Made by a program: the position numbers and the translations under genes. 64,000 nt of DNA. Source: Anaerolineaceae bacterium (GTDB lineage: Bacteria; Chloroflexota; Anaerolineae; Aggregatilineales; Phototrophicaceae). Under the pieces are notes generated by a model. It ran no database searches, was not told where the DNA came from, and saw only the letters and a list, made by a program, of their open reading frames with translations. Shown here piece by piece: positions 43,584-51,758 of the stretch. How positions within the stretch are numbered: the stretch's first letter is position 1; each line of letters opens with the position of its first letter. The stretch covers positions 1 to 64,000 of the forward strand of contig WGMX01000006.1 in NCBI GenBank assembly GCA_016124855.1, in the 5' to 3' direction.

Positions 43584-44963
43584 ATGGCGACAACTGCGTC
43601 ACCCCTGTTAAATACTGGTTACCAAACATCCCTATTGAAAATTTGGCAAAAATTGACCGAACCCGCGCCGAGCGTACAGGGTGAAAATCGGCGTAAGGCC
43701 AGCACGTTATCGGCACTACTGGTCGTATTCTTGCCCTTGGCGATACTGGTTATTTTAGCGAATCCGATTTCAACCCTTATATCAGGAACGCCGAGCAACT
43801 TCTCGATACCCGGTTTGATCGGTGTCTTTGTCATCTTCGGCGCGTATCGCTTGAGCCGTTCCCGTTATCATGAAGCTGCCGCTTATCTTACTGTCGCAGT
43901 GCCGATATTTGCGGTTGTCGCCACGGCTTTAACCAGCGCAACGCCTGCAAGCCTTAACTCGCTGGTGTATGCCATTTTGAGCATCACTTTGAGCAGTTTG
44001 CTGCTGGATGCGCGTGGCACGATTGTTGCCGGTGTTGCCACAGTTGCGGTCATCATATTTGCCCACTCACGCCCCGGCGCGACTGACGAAAGCATTGTCA
44101 CGCTGCTGATGTATGTGGTGGTGACGACCAGCATCATGGCAGTGGTGAGTTCGATCAAAGATGGTTACATGAAGTCGTTGGAAACAGCGCGTGTGCAGCT
44201 TCAAGAACAAATCGTGGTGATTGACCAAGCGCGTGAACGTGCCGAACGTTCTGACCAAGTGAAATCGGCCTTTTTGGCGAGCATGTCGCACGAGCTGCGT
44301 ACCCCTTTGAACGCGGTCATTAACTTCACCCGTTTCGTGATTGACGGGGATACTGGTCCGGTGAACGAACAGCAAACCGAACTGCTGACAGAAGTCGTCG
44401 GCAGCGCCAAACATCTGCTGAATCTGATTAACGACGTGCTGGATATGTCGAAGATCGAAGCCGGTTCGCTCAACCTATTCATCGAAGATGACGTTAACCT
44501 GAACCAACTGATTAACACGACCGTGACCACCGGACGCGGACTTCTAGCGGGCAAGCCCACACGTCTGCATACCGAGATTGAAGAAAATCTGCCGCTGATT
44601 CGTGCAGACCGGCAGCGTATTCTGCAAATTTTGCTCAACATCATGTCCAACGCTTGCAAGTTCACCGACGAAGGTGATATTCGCGTCAAGATGTCCCAAA
44701 AGAATGGTGAGGTCGTTATCTCGGTCAGTGATACCGGTCCCGGCATTGCCCCGGATGATCAGGCGATGGTGTTTGAAGCCTTTAAGCAAACCAAAGCTGG
44801 CTTACGACAAGGCGGCGGCACGGGCCTCGGTATGCCCATTGCCAAGAGTCTGGCAGAAGCACATGGCGGTCGCCTGTGGTTAGAAAGTGAATACGGGAAA
44901 GGTGCGACGTTCTATGTTGCACTGCCCATAAAATCTGAAGTTTTAGTCCCGACATCGGCATAA
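43584..44963 (+). CDS. membrane histidine kinase
   Basis: About 459 residues. Six predicted membrane helices form the sensor half (about 40-205), followed by a coiled coil (ETARVQLQEQIVVIDQARERAE). The HisKA box is intact: SHELRTPLNAVINF with the phosphorylated His. The ATPase domain shows NIMSNACKFT (N box), SDTGPGIAPDD (G1), FEAFKQTKAG and GGGTGLGMPIAK (G2). ATG 43584 is preferred because AAGGA lies 10 bases upstream; ATG 43566 is possible. It heads an operon with three receiver genes, its probable partners. Confidence 0.94.
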   Translation: MATTASPLLNTGYQTSLLKIWQKLTEPAPSVQGENRRKASTLSALLVVFLPLAILVILANPISTLISGTPSNFSIPGLIGVFVIFGAYRLSRSRYHEAAAYLTVAVPIFAVVATALTSATPASLNSLVYAILSITLSSLLLDARGTIVAGVATVAVIIFAHSRPGATDESIVTLLMYVVVTTSIMAVVSSIKDGYMKSLETARVQLQEQIVVIDQARERAERSDQVKSAFLASMSHELRTPLNAVINFTRFVIDGDTGPVNEQQTELLTEVVGSAKHLLNLINDVLDMSKIEAGSLNLFIEDDVNLNQLINTTVTTGRGLLAGKPTRLHTEIEENLPLIRADRQRILQILLNIMSNACKFTDEGDIRVKMSQKNGEVVISVSDTGPGIAPDDQAMVFEAFKQTKAGLRQGGGTGLGMPIAKSLAEAHGGRLWLESEYGKGATFYVALPIKSEVLVPTSA

Positions 44964-44975
44964 AGAGGCACGAAT

Positions 44976-45389
44976 ATGACGACAAAAGAACCCGCGATCC
45001 TGTATGTAGAAGATGATCCGCAAAGCCGTAAGTTGATGAGTATGCTGCTGAAAGGCCGCATGAAACTCCCTAACGTCACCATTCTGGAAGACAGCCAAGA
45101 CTTTTTGGCAAATGTCGAAGCACTTGATCCTAAACCGGATGTGATCTTGCTCGACATTCACATGAAGCCGTTTAACGGTTTCGAGATGCTGACGATGCTG
45201 CGCGAAATTGAAACACTGAACGACACGCCGGTGGTCGCGCTGACCGCCAGCGTCATGAATGAAGAGGTTCAAAAACTGCGCAGTATCGGCTTCAACGGCT
45301 GTCTTGCCAAACCAATTGATCTGGAAACTTTTCCCGAAACATTGGAACGTATTTTAGATGGCGAAACCATCTGGCGCATTTTCAACTAG
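44976..45389 (+). CDS. single-domain response regulator 1
   Basis: 137 residues of receiver domain only. Acidic pair VEDD, phosphorylated Asp in VILLDIHM, Thr in VALTASV and Lys in CLAKPID are all present. The C-terminal tail has the form FPETLERILDGETIW, shared with the two downstream receivers. GAGG lies 7 bases before ATG 44976, 13 bp after the kinase stop. No output domain, so it acts by protein contact or in a phosphorelay. Confidence 0.93.
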   Translation: MTTKEPAILYVEDDPQSRKLMSMLLKGRMKLPNVTILEDSQDFLANVEALDPKPDVILLDIHMKPFNGFEMLTMLREIETLNDTPVVALTASVMNEEVQKLRSIGFNGCLAKPIDLETFPETLERILDGETIWRIFN

Positions 45390-45407
45390 AGAGCAGGACA
45401 TGGTTAG

Positions 45408-45824
45408 ATGATTCTCAAAGACAAACGTATCTTCATCGTTGAAGACAACATGCAAAACCGTCTGGTCTTCCAGATGGCGCTGATACGCCATGGAGCATCG
45501 GTCGATTTCGAGCGTTGGGGACGTGACACAATCTATCATTTGCAAAGTCTTTCGCGCGTCGATTTGATTGTGCTGGATTTGATGCTGGCTGAAGGGGTTA
45601 CCGGATTCGATATATTTGATCAAATTCGTGAGCTGGATAAGTACGCCACTGTACCGATTATCGCTGTTTCAGCGATGGATCCATCAATTGCCATTCCAAA
45701 ACTGCGTAAGCAAGGATTTTCGGGCTTCATTGCCAAACCGATAGACAATGTTCAATTCCCACGACAGCTCGCTTCAATTATGGCGGGTGAAACGGTTTGG
45801 TCGGTGGGTGAACGAACTGCATAA
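45408..45824 (+). CDS. single-domain response regulator 2
   Basis: 138 residues. VEDN at the acidic pair, Asp in IVLDLMLA, Ser in IAVSAMD and Lys in FIAKPIDN are present. The second acidic position has Asn, which is often tolerated. The tail FPRQLASIMAGETVW matches its neighbours. AGGA lies 8-9 bases before ATG 45408. Middle gene of the receiver trio. Confidence 0.92.
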   Translation: MILKDKRIFIVEDNMQNRLVFQMALIRHGASVDFERWGRDTIYHLQSLSRVDLIVLDLMLAEGVTGFDIFDQIRELDKYATVPIIAVSAMDPSIAIPKLRKQGFSGFIAKPIDNVQFPRQLASIMAGETVWSVGERTA

Positions 45825-45888
45825 CGAGCTTTATGCTTTGTGCATCAAGTCGGTGATATGATATTAAAAAAGTGATGGAGAAAGACAA

Positions 45889-46272
45889 TTGAGTCAGCAA
45901 CGTGCTCTGGTGATCGATGACAACGCTCAAAACCGCAAAGTATTGGTGCAGCTTCTTGCCAAACAAGGCATTGATTCCACCGAAATTCCGGATTCGCGCA
46001 AACTTGGTAATGACATTTCAGCGATTGGCGCTGTTGATGTGGTGTTTTTAGATTTGGAAATGCCGGGTTTAGATGGCTATGATGTTAAGAATTTGCTGCG
46101 GGCACATCTTGGCGCTACGCCGATTGTGGCCTATACCGTTCATGTCAGCGAAATGAATGTGGTACGGCAGTCAGGATTTGATGGCTTTATTGGTAAGCCG
46201 GTTGATACGGTTCGCTTCCCTGACCAGCTTGCCCGTATTCTCAACGGCCAACAAGTTTGGGAACGCGCTTAA
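45889..46272 (+). CDS. single-domain response regulator 3
   Basis: 127 residues with a TTG start at 45889 (GGAGAAAG 4 bases upstream). It has IDDN, Asp in VFLDLEMPGLDGYD, Thr in VAYTVHV and Lys in FIGKPVD. The tail FPDQLARILNGQQVW follows the shared pattern. A longer gap (64 bp) precedes it. It ends with a strong terminator. Confidence 0.92.
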   Translation: MSQQRALVIDDNAQNRKVLVQLLAKQGIDSTEIPDSRKLGNDISAIGAVDVVFLDLEMPGLDGYDVKNLLRAHLGATPIVAYTVHVSEMNVVRQSGFDGFIGKPVDTVRFPDQLARILNGQQVWERA

Positions 46273-46300
46273 GCCAGCGGATTAGACAATAACGAAATTA

Positions 46301-46331
46301 AAAAGGACGCACTTGTTTAGTGCGTCCTTTT
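46301..46331. terminator. strong bidirectional terminator
   Basis: AAAAGGACGCAC / GTGCGTCCTTTT with loop TTGTTTA, flanked by A and T runs, between the response-regulator operon and the convergent GpgS gene. Confidence 0.9.
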
Positions 46332-46352
46332 GATTCATTAGATGTTAAAGCG

Positions 46353-48164
46353 TTACTTCGACGCAGTTGGTAGAGCCAAGCGGTCACGGTACGCCGGTAT
46401 TTCGATCATGGGCGGACGCTGAACATCACTGATATCGACCAGATCAAGCGCAAAACGCTCCGGCTCGTGGACGATGAGCTTCATCGTCCGGTTGGCTTTA
46501 TCCAGCAGTTCGACCCCATAGCGGTTTTCCAGACGCGAGATAAAGACCTGCAAAATGGCGAATGACATCTTGCTGAGATCGACCAGCGGTTGATTATAGT
46601 GAACACGCAGTTCAAGATCGGTTTGGGCAATCGCTTCTAGGCCGAAGCGCTCAAGTATATCAATGAGCAGCGCTGTTTCCACGCCATAGCCGCTAAAAAA
46701 TGGAACCTGTTCCAGTGCGCTGCGGCGACCGGCATATTCGCCCGACAGCGGTTGAATGACACCGGATAGTTCGGGATAAAACAGGTTGAGGAGTGGTCGC
46801 GCTACCAGTTCGGTGACACGCCCACCGCCAAAACTTTCCACTTTTTCACCGACTTTTATGGGACGGCGGTAAAAGCCTTTGACATATTGAATTTGGGGCT
46901 GACGCAGCAGCGGGCCGAGCAGCCCATAGACGAAAAGCGGATCCATATTGGAAATGTCGGTATCCACCCAAGCGATAATATCCCCTTTGAGGACGTATAA
47001 ACTCTTCCACAGGGCTTCGCCTTTGCCGCGATAACTGCCGACTTCGGGCAAAATATCGGGATGTTTGAATACCGGAATGCCCAACGATTCTGCGATTTCG
47101 ACCGTTCGATCCGTCGAATTGCTGTCAATCAGCACGATTTCATCGACTAAAGGGACTTCTTCCATCAATGTTCTTTTGAGCGTTTCGATCACGCTGCCAA
47201 TGGTGGCTTCTTCATTGAGTGCCGGTAATCCTACACTGATGGTCAAGCCCTGCGACTGTTTGAGCGCTAACAGGGCTTTAGTATCGGCAAATTCGTGGTG
47301 GTGAAAAGTTGTCTCGGCAAACCAGCGATCCACTTTAGTGGAGATCGATTCTTCAGCGATGTGCGGCCAGCGTGGTGGATGAAAAGCCAGAGTCTCGGGA
47401 TGTAAGGCACGTACCAGAACGATAGACCCTTTGGTATGCGAGTCCACATTCTTCATGAACTCGTCTGAAGGGCGCGCGGGACTATCGGGTTTGTGGAAGC
47501 TGGCACCCATGACGATGGTCTTATGACCAACGGCTTCACGAATGATGCCGTCGGCAAAGGATGTGGTCGCGGTTACCGTGCGGCTGATGCGCGGGTCAGC
47601 AAAGGTGAGCGGGCGCAGGTTAGGCACCTGTTTTTGATCCGTAACGTGGAATAGGGTGATGTCATCGCCCTGTGCCAGCGTCTTGGCGACATGCACCCCT
47701 AATGATGCATTCGGGCCACCACGCAGCGATAACAGAACCGGGCCGGTTTGCATCCAACCCCGTCCGTGTATTAATACGACATCACAGGGGGCGCTCTGCA
47801 AAATGTCGTCCGATGTCATGTTGCCGGTTAAGGATTCAGCACCGTTCCACTGAACAATCAACAAATCGGTGCGCAATTCGGCAATATCGTTTATCAGCCG
47901 CATCATGGGACTGTAATCCACAATAACGGCAGATGATTGGGGTTTTGGTGTGCCTTCATCGGCGGTCAGTGTATCAAGGGCATCGCGCCATTCGCGCGCA
48001 AGATTTGCACCTTCGCTGAGCGACTTCTCTTCCGGCACGGTCACCAAAGCCCGTATATCAATATCCCCTGTGAGCTGGCTCATTCGCCAAGCAAGATTGA
48101 CCCAACTTTTGAGATCAGAAATATCTGAAACCGCCAATAAAACTCTGTAAGGCTTGTGTTGCAT
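46353..48164 (-). CDS. universal stress protein fused to glucosyl-3-phosphoglycerate synthase
   Basis: 603 residues. Two Usp-like domains (about 1-150 and 155-255: YRVLLAVSDISDLKSW, CDVVLIHGRG, SLRGGPNASLGVHVAK, KTIVMGASF) are fused to a GT81 glycosyltransferase (about 300-590). The latter shows VGLPALNEEATIGSVI, IVLIDSNSTDRT, AWVDTDISNMDP, VESFGGGRVTELVARPLLN, and SGVIQPLSGEYAGRR as in GpgS. GpgS makes glucosyl-3-phosphoglycerate, precursor of the compatible solute glucosylglycerate. GGAAAGG lies 6 bases before the ATG. The following GT4 gene is 3 bp upstream, in the same operon. Confidence 0.92.
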   Translation of the reverse strand: MQHKPYRVLLAVSDISDLKSWVNLAWRMSQLTGDIDIRALVTVPEEKSLSEGANLAREWRDALDTLTADEGTPKPQSSAVIVDYSPMMRLINDIAELRTDLLIVQWNGAESLTGNMTSDDILQSAPCDVVLIHGRGWMQTGPVLLSLRGGPNASLGVHVAKTLAQGDDITLFHVTDQKQVPNLRPLTFADPRISRTVTATTSFADGIIREAVGHKTIVMGASFHKPDSPARPSDEFMKNVDSHTKGSIVLVRALHPETLAFHPPRWPHIAEESISTKVDRWFAETTFHHHEFADTKALLALKQSQGLTISVGLPALNEEATIGSVIETLKRTLMEEVPLVDEIVLIDSNSTDRTVEIAESLGIPVFKHPDILPEVGSYRGKGEALWKSLYVLKGDIIAWVDTDISNMDPLFVYGLLGPLLRQPQIQYVKGFYRRPIKVGEKVESFGGGRVTELVARPLLNLFYPELSGVIQPLSGEYAGRRSALEQVPFFSGYGVETALLIDILERFGLEAIAQTDLELRVHYNQPLVDLSKMSFAILQVFISRLENRYGVELLDKANRTMKLIVHEPERFALDLVDISDVQRPPMIEIPAYRDRLALPTASK

Positions 48165-48167
48165 ATG

Positions 48168-49406
48168 CTACCTTTCCAGTAATGGAACTAAGAAGCGGCT
48201 GATGATGGTTTCCCACCGATATTCTTGGCGTACACGGACGCGGAGCCGAAAGGTTGAAGCAGCATTCAGCACAGTGTGAATGTGTGCCGCAATTTGCTGT
48301 GGCGAGTCGTGCCGAGGATCGAAGTAGGTTACGTCATCACCTCCGGTTTGGCGCAGAGGCGGCAAGTTTGAACAAAAGATGGGGATTCCACTCAGTCCAG
48401 CTTCTAAAATCGGGATGCCAAACCCTTCCTGTGTGCTGGGAAATAACAGCGCGTCCGCTAACCGATAGCAGTCGGCAAGCGTGTCATCGTCGACAAACAG
48501 CGGTGTATCGGCATCTTCCCCTTCACTATATAGAAAATGAACGGCATTTTCCAACTGAAGTTGTGTGCGCTGTTCCAATAAATTATCCAGATACGATTTA
48601 TTGGTGGGGTTGTGTGGGCCGGGTGGCCCGGTGACGATTAGACGAAAATCCGAACCGGTTTGTTTGCGAAGCGCCGCCATGATGTCCAGCGCCAGCTCGA
48701 TATTTTTACGGCGAGTGAGGCGTGCCGGTAACAGCAGTATACCATCGGCATCCATAAGTTTTAGTTTTTTGACAAGCCGCTGCGTCGTTTCTGTCCAACG
48801 CAAAAACTGCGCGGGATCAAGCCCGCCCGTCACAATGGTGATGTTTTCGGCAGGTATACCCATCAACTCGGCCATCTCGTGCTGGCGCATGATGGAAATC
48901 GTGGCGTAATCCACACCTTTCCAAGCCTGCCGTAAGCGATCCCAAGGTTGACCGGCATGAAGGTCAGCCTGATATTGGCGATTCGTCCACGCCAGATCAT
49001 GACAATAGGCTACCAGATGAAGCGAAGTCTCATCGACATACTCCGCCAGAGCGCTGGTCAGTGCTAGATTTTTATGAAGCGTAAGGATATTATGGGCAAT
49101 ACACGCATCCACATCTTTGAGCGCGGTTTGCAGGGCTTTTTTAATCCGTGCAACCAAGTCATGATAAGCCGGTGTAATTTGCCCTTTGGCAAGTTCCGCT
49201 TGAACCCGCAGCACCTCAGGATGTGATGAACTGAAAAGCGGGTCAATAACAGTTTTGATTTGAGGATGAAAGGTTCCCCCGCTTCCACTGACAACGCGTA
49301 CGGCATAACCGCTGTCAAGCAGTGTACGCGCTTGGTGAGCGATGGTGACTTCGACACCGCCAATACCCGGCGGGCTGGCATAATGCATGATGGCAATCTG
49401 TTTCAA
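48168..49406 (-). CDS. glycosyltransferase family 4
   Basis: 412 residues, TTG start at 49406 with AAGGA 5-6 bases upstream. It has the GT-B pattern: IAIMHYASPPGIGGVEVTI N-terminal loop, LPARLTRRKNIELALD, RLIVTGPPGPHN, and the donor E-x7-E motif in PSTQEGFGIPILEAGLSG. It precedes the Usp-GpgS gene by 3 bp in one operon. In bacteria that make mannosylglucosylglycerate a second glycosyltransferase acts on the GpgS product, so that role is possible; a glucosylglycerate-independent role is equally open. Confidence 0.9.
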   Translation of the reverse strand: MKQIAIMHYASPPGIGGVEVTIAHQARTLLDSGYAVRVVSGSGGTFHPQIKTVIDPLFSSSHPEVLRVQAELAKGQITPAYHDLVARIKKALQTALKDVDACIAHNILTLHKNLALTSALAEYVDETSLHLVAYCHDLAWTNRQYQADLHAGQPWDRLRQAWKGVDYATISIMRQHEMAELMGIPAENITIVTGGLDPAQFLRWTETTQRLVKKLKLMDADGILLLPARLTRRKNIELALDIMAALRKQTGSDFRLIVTGPPGPHNPTNKSYLDNLLEQRTQLQLENAVHFLYSEGEDADTPLFVDDDTLADCYRLADALLFPSTQEGFGIPILEAGLSGIPIFCSNLPPLRQTGGDDVTYFDPRHDSPQQIAAHIHTVLNAASTFRLRVRVRQEYRWETIISRFLVPLLER

Positions 49407-49574
49407 AATTTTCCTTAATGATTTTTGAAATAGAGTTGTAGAAACTTAACCTAACACACTTTGATACTGTCACGCAACAGTGAATTGGCGGATTTTCTCC
49501 TAATTGACAACTCAAATTATGCTGGAAAGAATTATGAAATTCGTGACCCAGAATGCGGGAAGCATGGAAAAGCA

Positions 49575-51758
49575 ATGACGGTTGCCGTTCAAGCCGATCA
49601 ATTCCCAACATCCCCTACCCGATTAACATTGTTGAAACGGGTAATCCCATACCTCGGAATGTTCTTGTTGGCACTATTGGTTTGGCTGCCCTTTGGCTTC
49701 AAAACGACAGGACTCATTGAGGAAATAGGTATCAACCAGCTTTCGGACGCTGGTTACCAGAACTTTTTCGTAACGCTCGATTCTCCGATGTCCTATGTGC
49801 GGACGCGACCGCTGCAAATGTTTACATTCGCCTTAGCCTTTGCGCTCGACCACGACTCGTATACCTATTATAACATCTTGATGATGCTGTTCTTGTTCGG
49901 GAATATGGTTGTCGCATACTGGCTAGTGCTGCAATTTTTGCCCGGAAAGAAACTGCTGGCGTTCGTTACCGGTGTCCTATACGCAATCTATCCCGCCGAC
50001 ACGGGGCTGTTTGCACTGCGCACCATTCATATTCACTGTGCAGCACTGGCATACCTATTCGCGGTTTATCTACTTATTCAGTTCATCAAGCTGCGAAGTC
50101 GTTGGAGTTATACGGCGTTGATCGGGGCAATGCTCTTACTGGCGTTCAGCCTGTTGCAATATCAGATTGCGCTGGCTGCCGCATTAGTCACGCCAGTGTT
50201 ACTCCTATATTTTACGCGTCCTAACCGCCGCTTCTGGATAGGAACCGGTCTGTGGTACGTCGCAATGCTGGCTGTCCTGTTATACAGTTTATGGGCTAAC
50301 GGGCAATTGACGATCAAAAGTTATGAGAGCGGGCTGCTGCCAACCCAGTTCAGCTTGAACGATATTCCGTTGATGCTTCAGGCCTTGGGCATGGCCTACT
50401 TTCGACAAATCAGCAGTTGGGCGGCGGCCTTCAATAAGCTGGCAGGTTTTCCACTATTCGGCATCTATGTGATTGTGGGCGTCGCCATCAGCGCGAGCAT
50501 TGGTGGATATTTAATCTGGCGAGAACGCCGCACCAATAACATCCAACCGGTTTCGCGGCAGCGGTATGAACTTCTATTTATCGGCGCAATTGCATGGTTT
50601 ACTATTGGAATTGCGACCTATCTACCAATCCCCAGCCACCGTGTTCAAGATTTCCGCATCTTTTTTTTAGCCATGCTTGCCTCAGCCTTCATTCTCGCTC
50701 TGGTGCTGTATCTTCTAAGTCGCATTTTCCGGCGCTACAGCACCTTACTTTTTCTGGTATTCACACTTCCATTTATCGGTTTGGCCTACATGAGTGCCTT
50801 TGAACAACAGCAAGGCTATGTGAATTATTCCGTGCAGCAGCAAAACATTTTGCAGCAAACCATTGCTCAAGCGCCTCAAATCAAGCCACATACTGCCATT
50901 TTGATGATCGACCAAACGGGTGTCCTCGATCAAGAATATGTCTTTTTTTATGGGTATTATCTGTCGGGATTGATGCAATATCTCTATGAGGATTCAAGCA
51001 TCAAATCAAGTTACTGTCTTGCCGATAACATTCCCACCGTTAAAAGCATACGGTGCAGCTTTGACGGCAGTATGCTCCATATGAGTTACGACATCAAAGA
51101 AAATGAAAACTATTATGGTCCGGTATTGAATGTCCCCACTGATCAGTTATTAATCTTCATGATTGAAGCAGGCGGACGGCTGAAGTTACTGACCGCAGAA
51201 CAGGCCGCGCAAGCATTTCAGATTACGGGTTACGATCCACAAGCGCGGATTATCGGGCAAAAACCTCCGCGTCGGGCAGCAACACTGTTTTCGTGTCAGC
51301 CGGCACTGTCCTGTTATCACGTACTTCCGAATACTTTTCAAACCACATTTGAACTACCCGAAAACGGTGACATCGGTACAGGCTGGAGAACTACTGAAAC
51401 CGATGACAATGCCGGAATATTTCGCTGGTCGGTCACTCCCATAACCTCTGTCAATGTTGATTTAAGTTATGGCAGCGACTTATCTATTGACTTTAAAGTC
51501 TTGCACTGGGTAGAAGCGTCGGTCATCGACAGCCTAAAACTCAGCCTGTATGGGCAAGACCTTCCATTAACTTTTGAACCCACAGAGGATGGCGGCAGAA
51601 TTTATCATGCCACCATTCCAAGCAGCTTTTTAGTCGGTCAACCTTCACACGCATATCTGGTATTCAAGGTCGATAAAATTACGCCAATTTCAGATAATGT
51701 GTCGCTGGGTTTTGCGCTCAATTGGCTGCGGATTCGTCCGGTTTCTAGCGAACATTGA
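49575..51758 (+). CDS. large polytopic membrane protein
   Basis: About 727 residues from ATG 49575 (GGAAAAG nearby); an in-frame ATG 49461 would add 38 less convincing residues. Ten or more hydrophobic helices occupy about 20-420 (residue count from ATG 49575), then a soluble, beta-rich exported C-terminus (about 430-727). PLQMFTFALAFALDHDSYTYY and AIYPADTGLFALRTIH recall GT-C family lines. Its 3' end overlaps the convergent GT39 gene by 14 bp. Function unknown; GT-C glycosyltransferase or O-antigen-type activity is possible. Confidence 0.8.
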   Translation: MTVAVQADQFPTSPTRLTLLKRVIPYLGMFLLALLVWLPFGFKTTGLIEEIGINQLSDAGYQNFFVTLDSPMSYVRTRPLQMFTFALAFALDHDSYTYYNILMMLFLFGNMVVAYWLVLQFLPGKKLLAFVTGVLYAIYPADTGLFALRTIHIHCAALAYLFAVYLLIQFIKLRSRWSYTALIGAMLLLAFSLLQYQIALAAALVTPVLLLYFTRPNRRFWIGTGLWYVAMLAVLLYSLWANGQLTIKSYESGLLPTQFSLNDIPLMLQALGMAYFRQISSWAAAFNKLAGFPLFGIYVIVGVAISASIGGYLIWRERRTNNIQPVSRQRYELLFIGAIAWFTIGIATYLPIPSHRVQDFRIFFLAMLASAFILALVLYLLSRIFRRYSTLLFLVFTLPFIGLAYMSAFEQQQGYVNYSVQQQNILQQTIAQAPQIKPHTAILMIDQTGVLDQEYVFFYGYYLSGLMQYLYEDSSIKSSYCLADNIPTVKSIRCSFDGSMLHMSYDIKENENYYGPVLNVPTDQLLIFMIEAGGRLKLLTAEQAAQAFQITGYDPQARIIGQKPPRRAATLFSCQPALSCYHVLPNTFQTTFELPENGDIGTGWRTTETDDNAGIFRWSVTPITSVNVDLSYGSDLSIDFKVLHWVEASVIDSLKLSLYGQDLPLTFEPTEDGGRIYHATIPSSFLVGQPSHAYLVFKVDKITPISDNVSLGFALNWLRIRPVSSEH

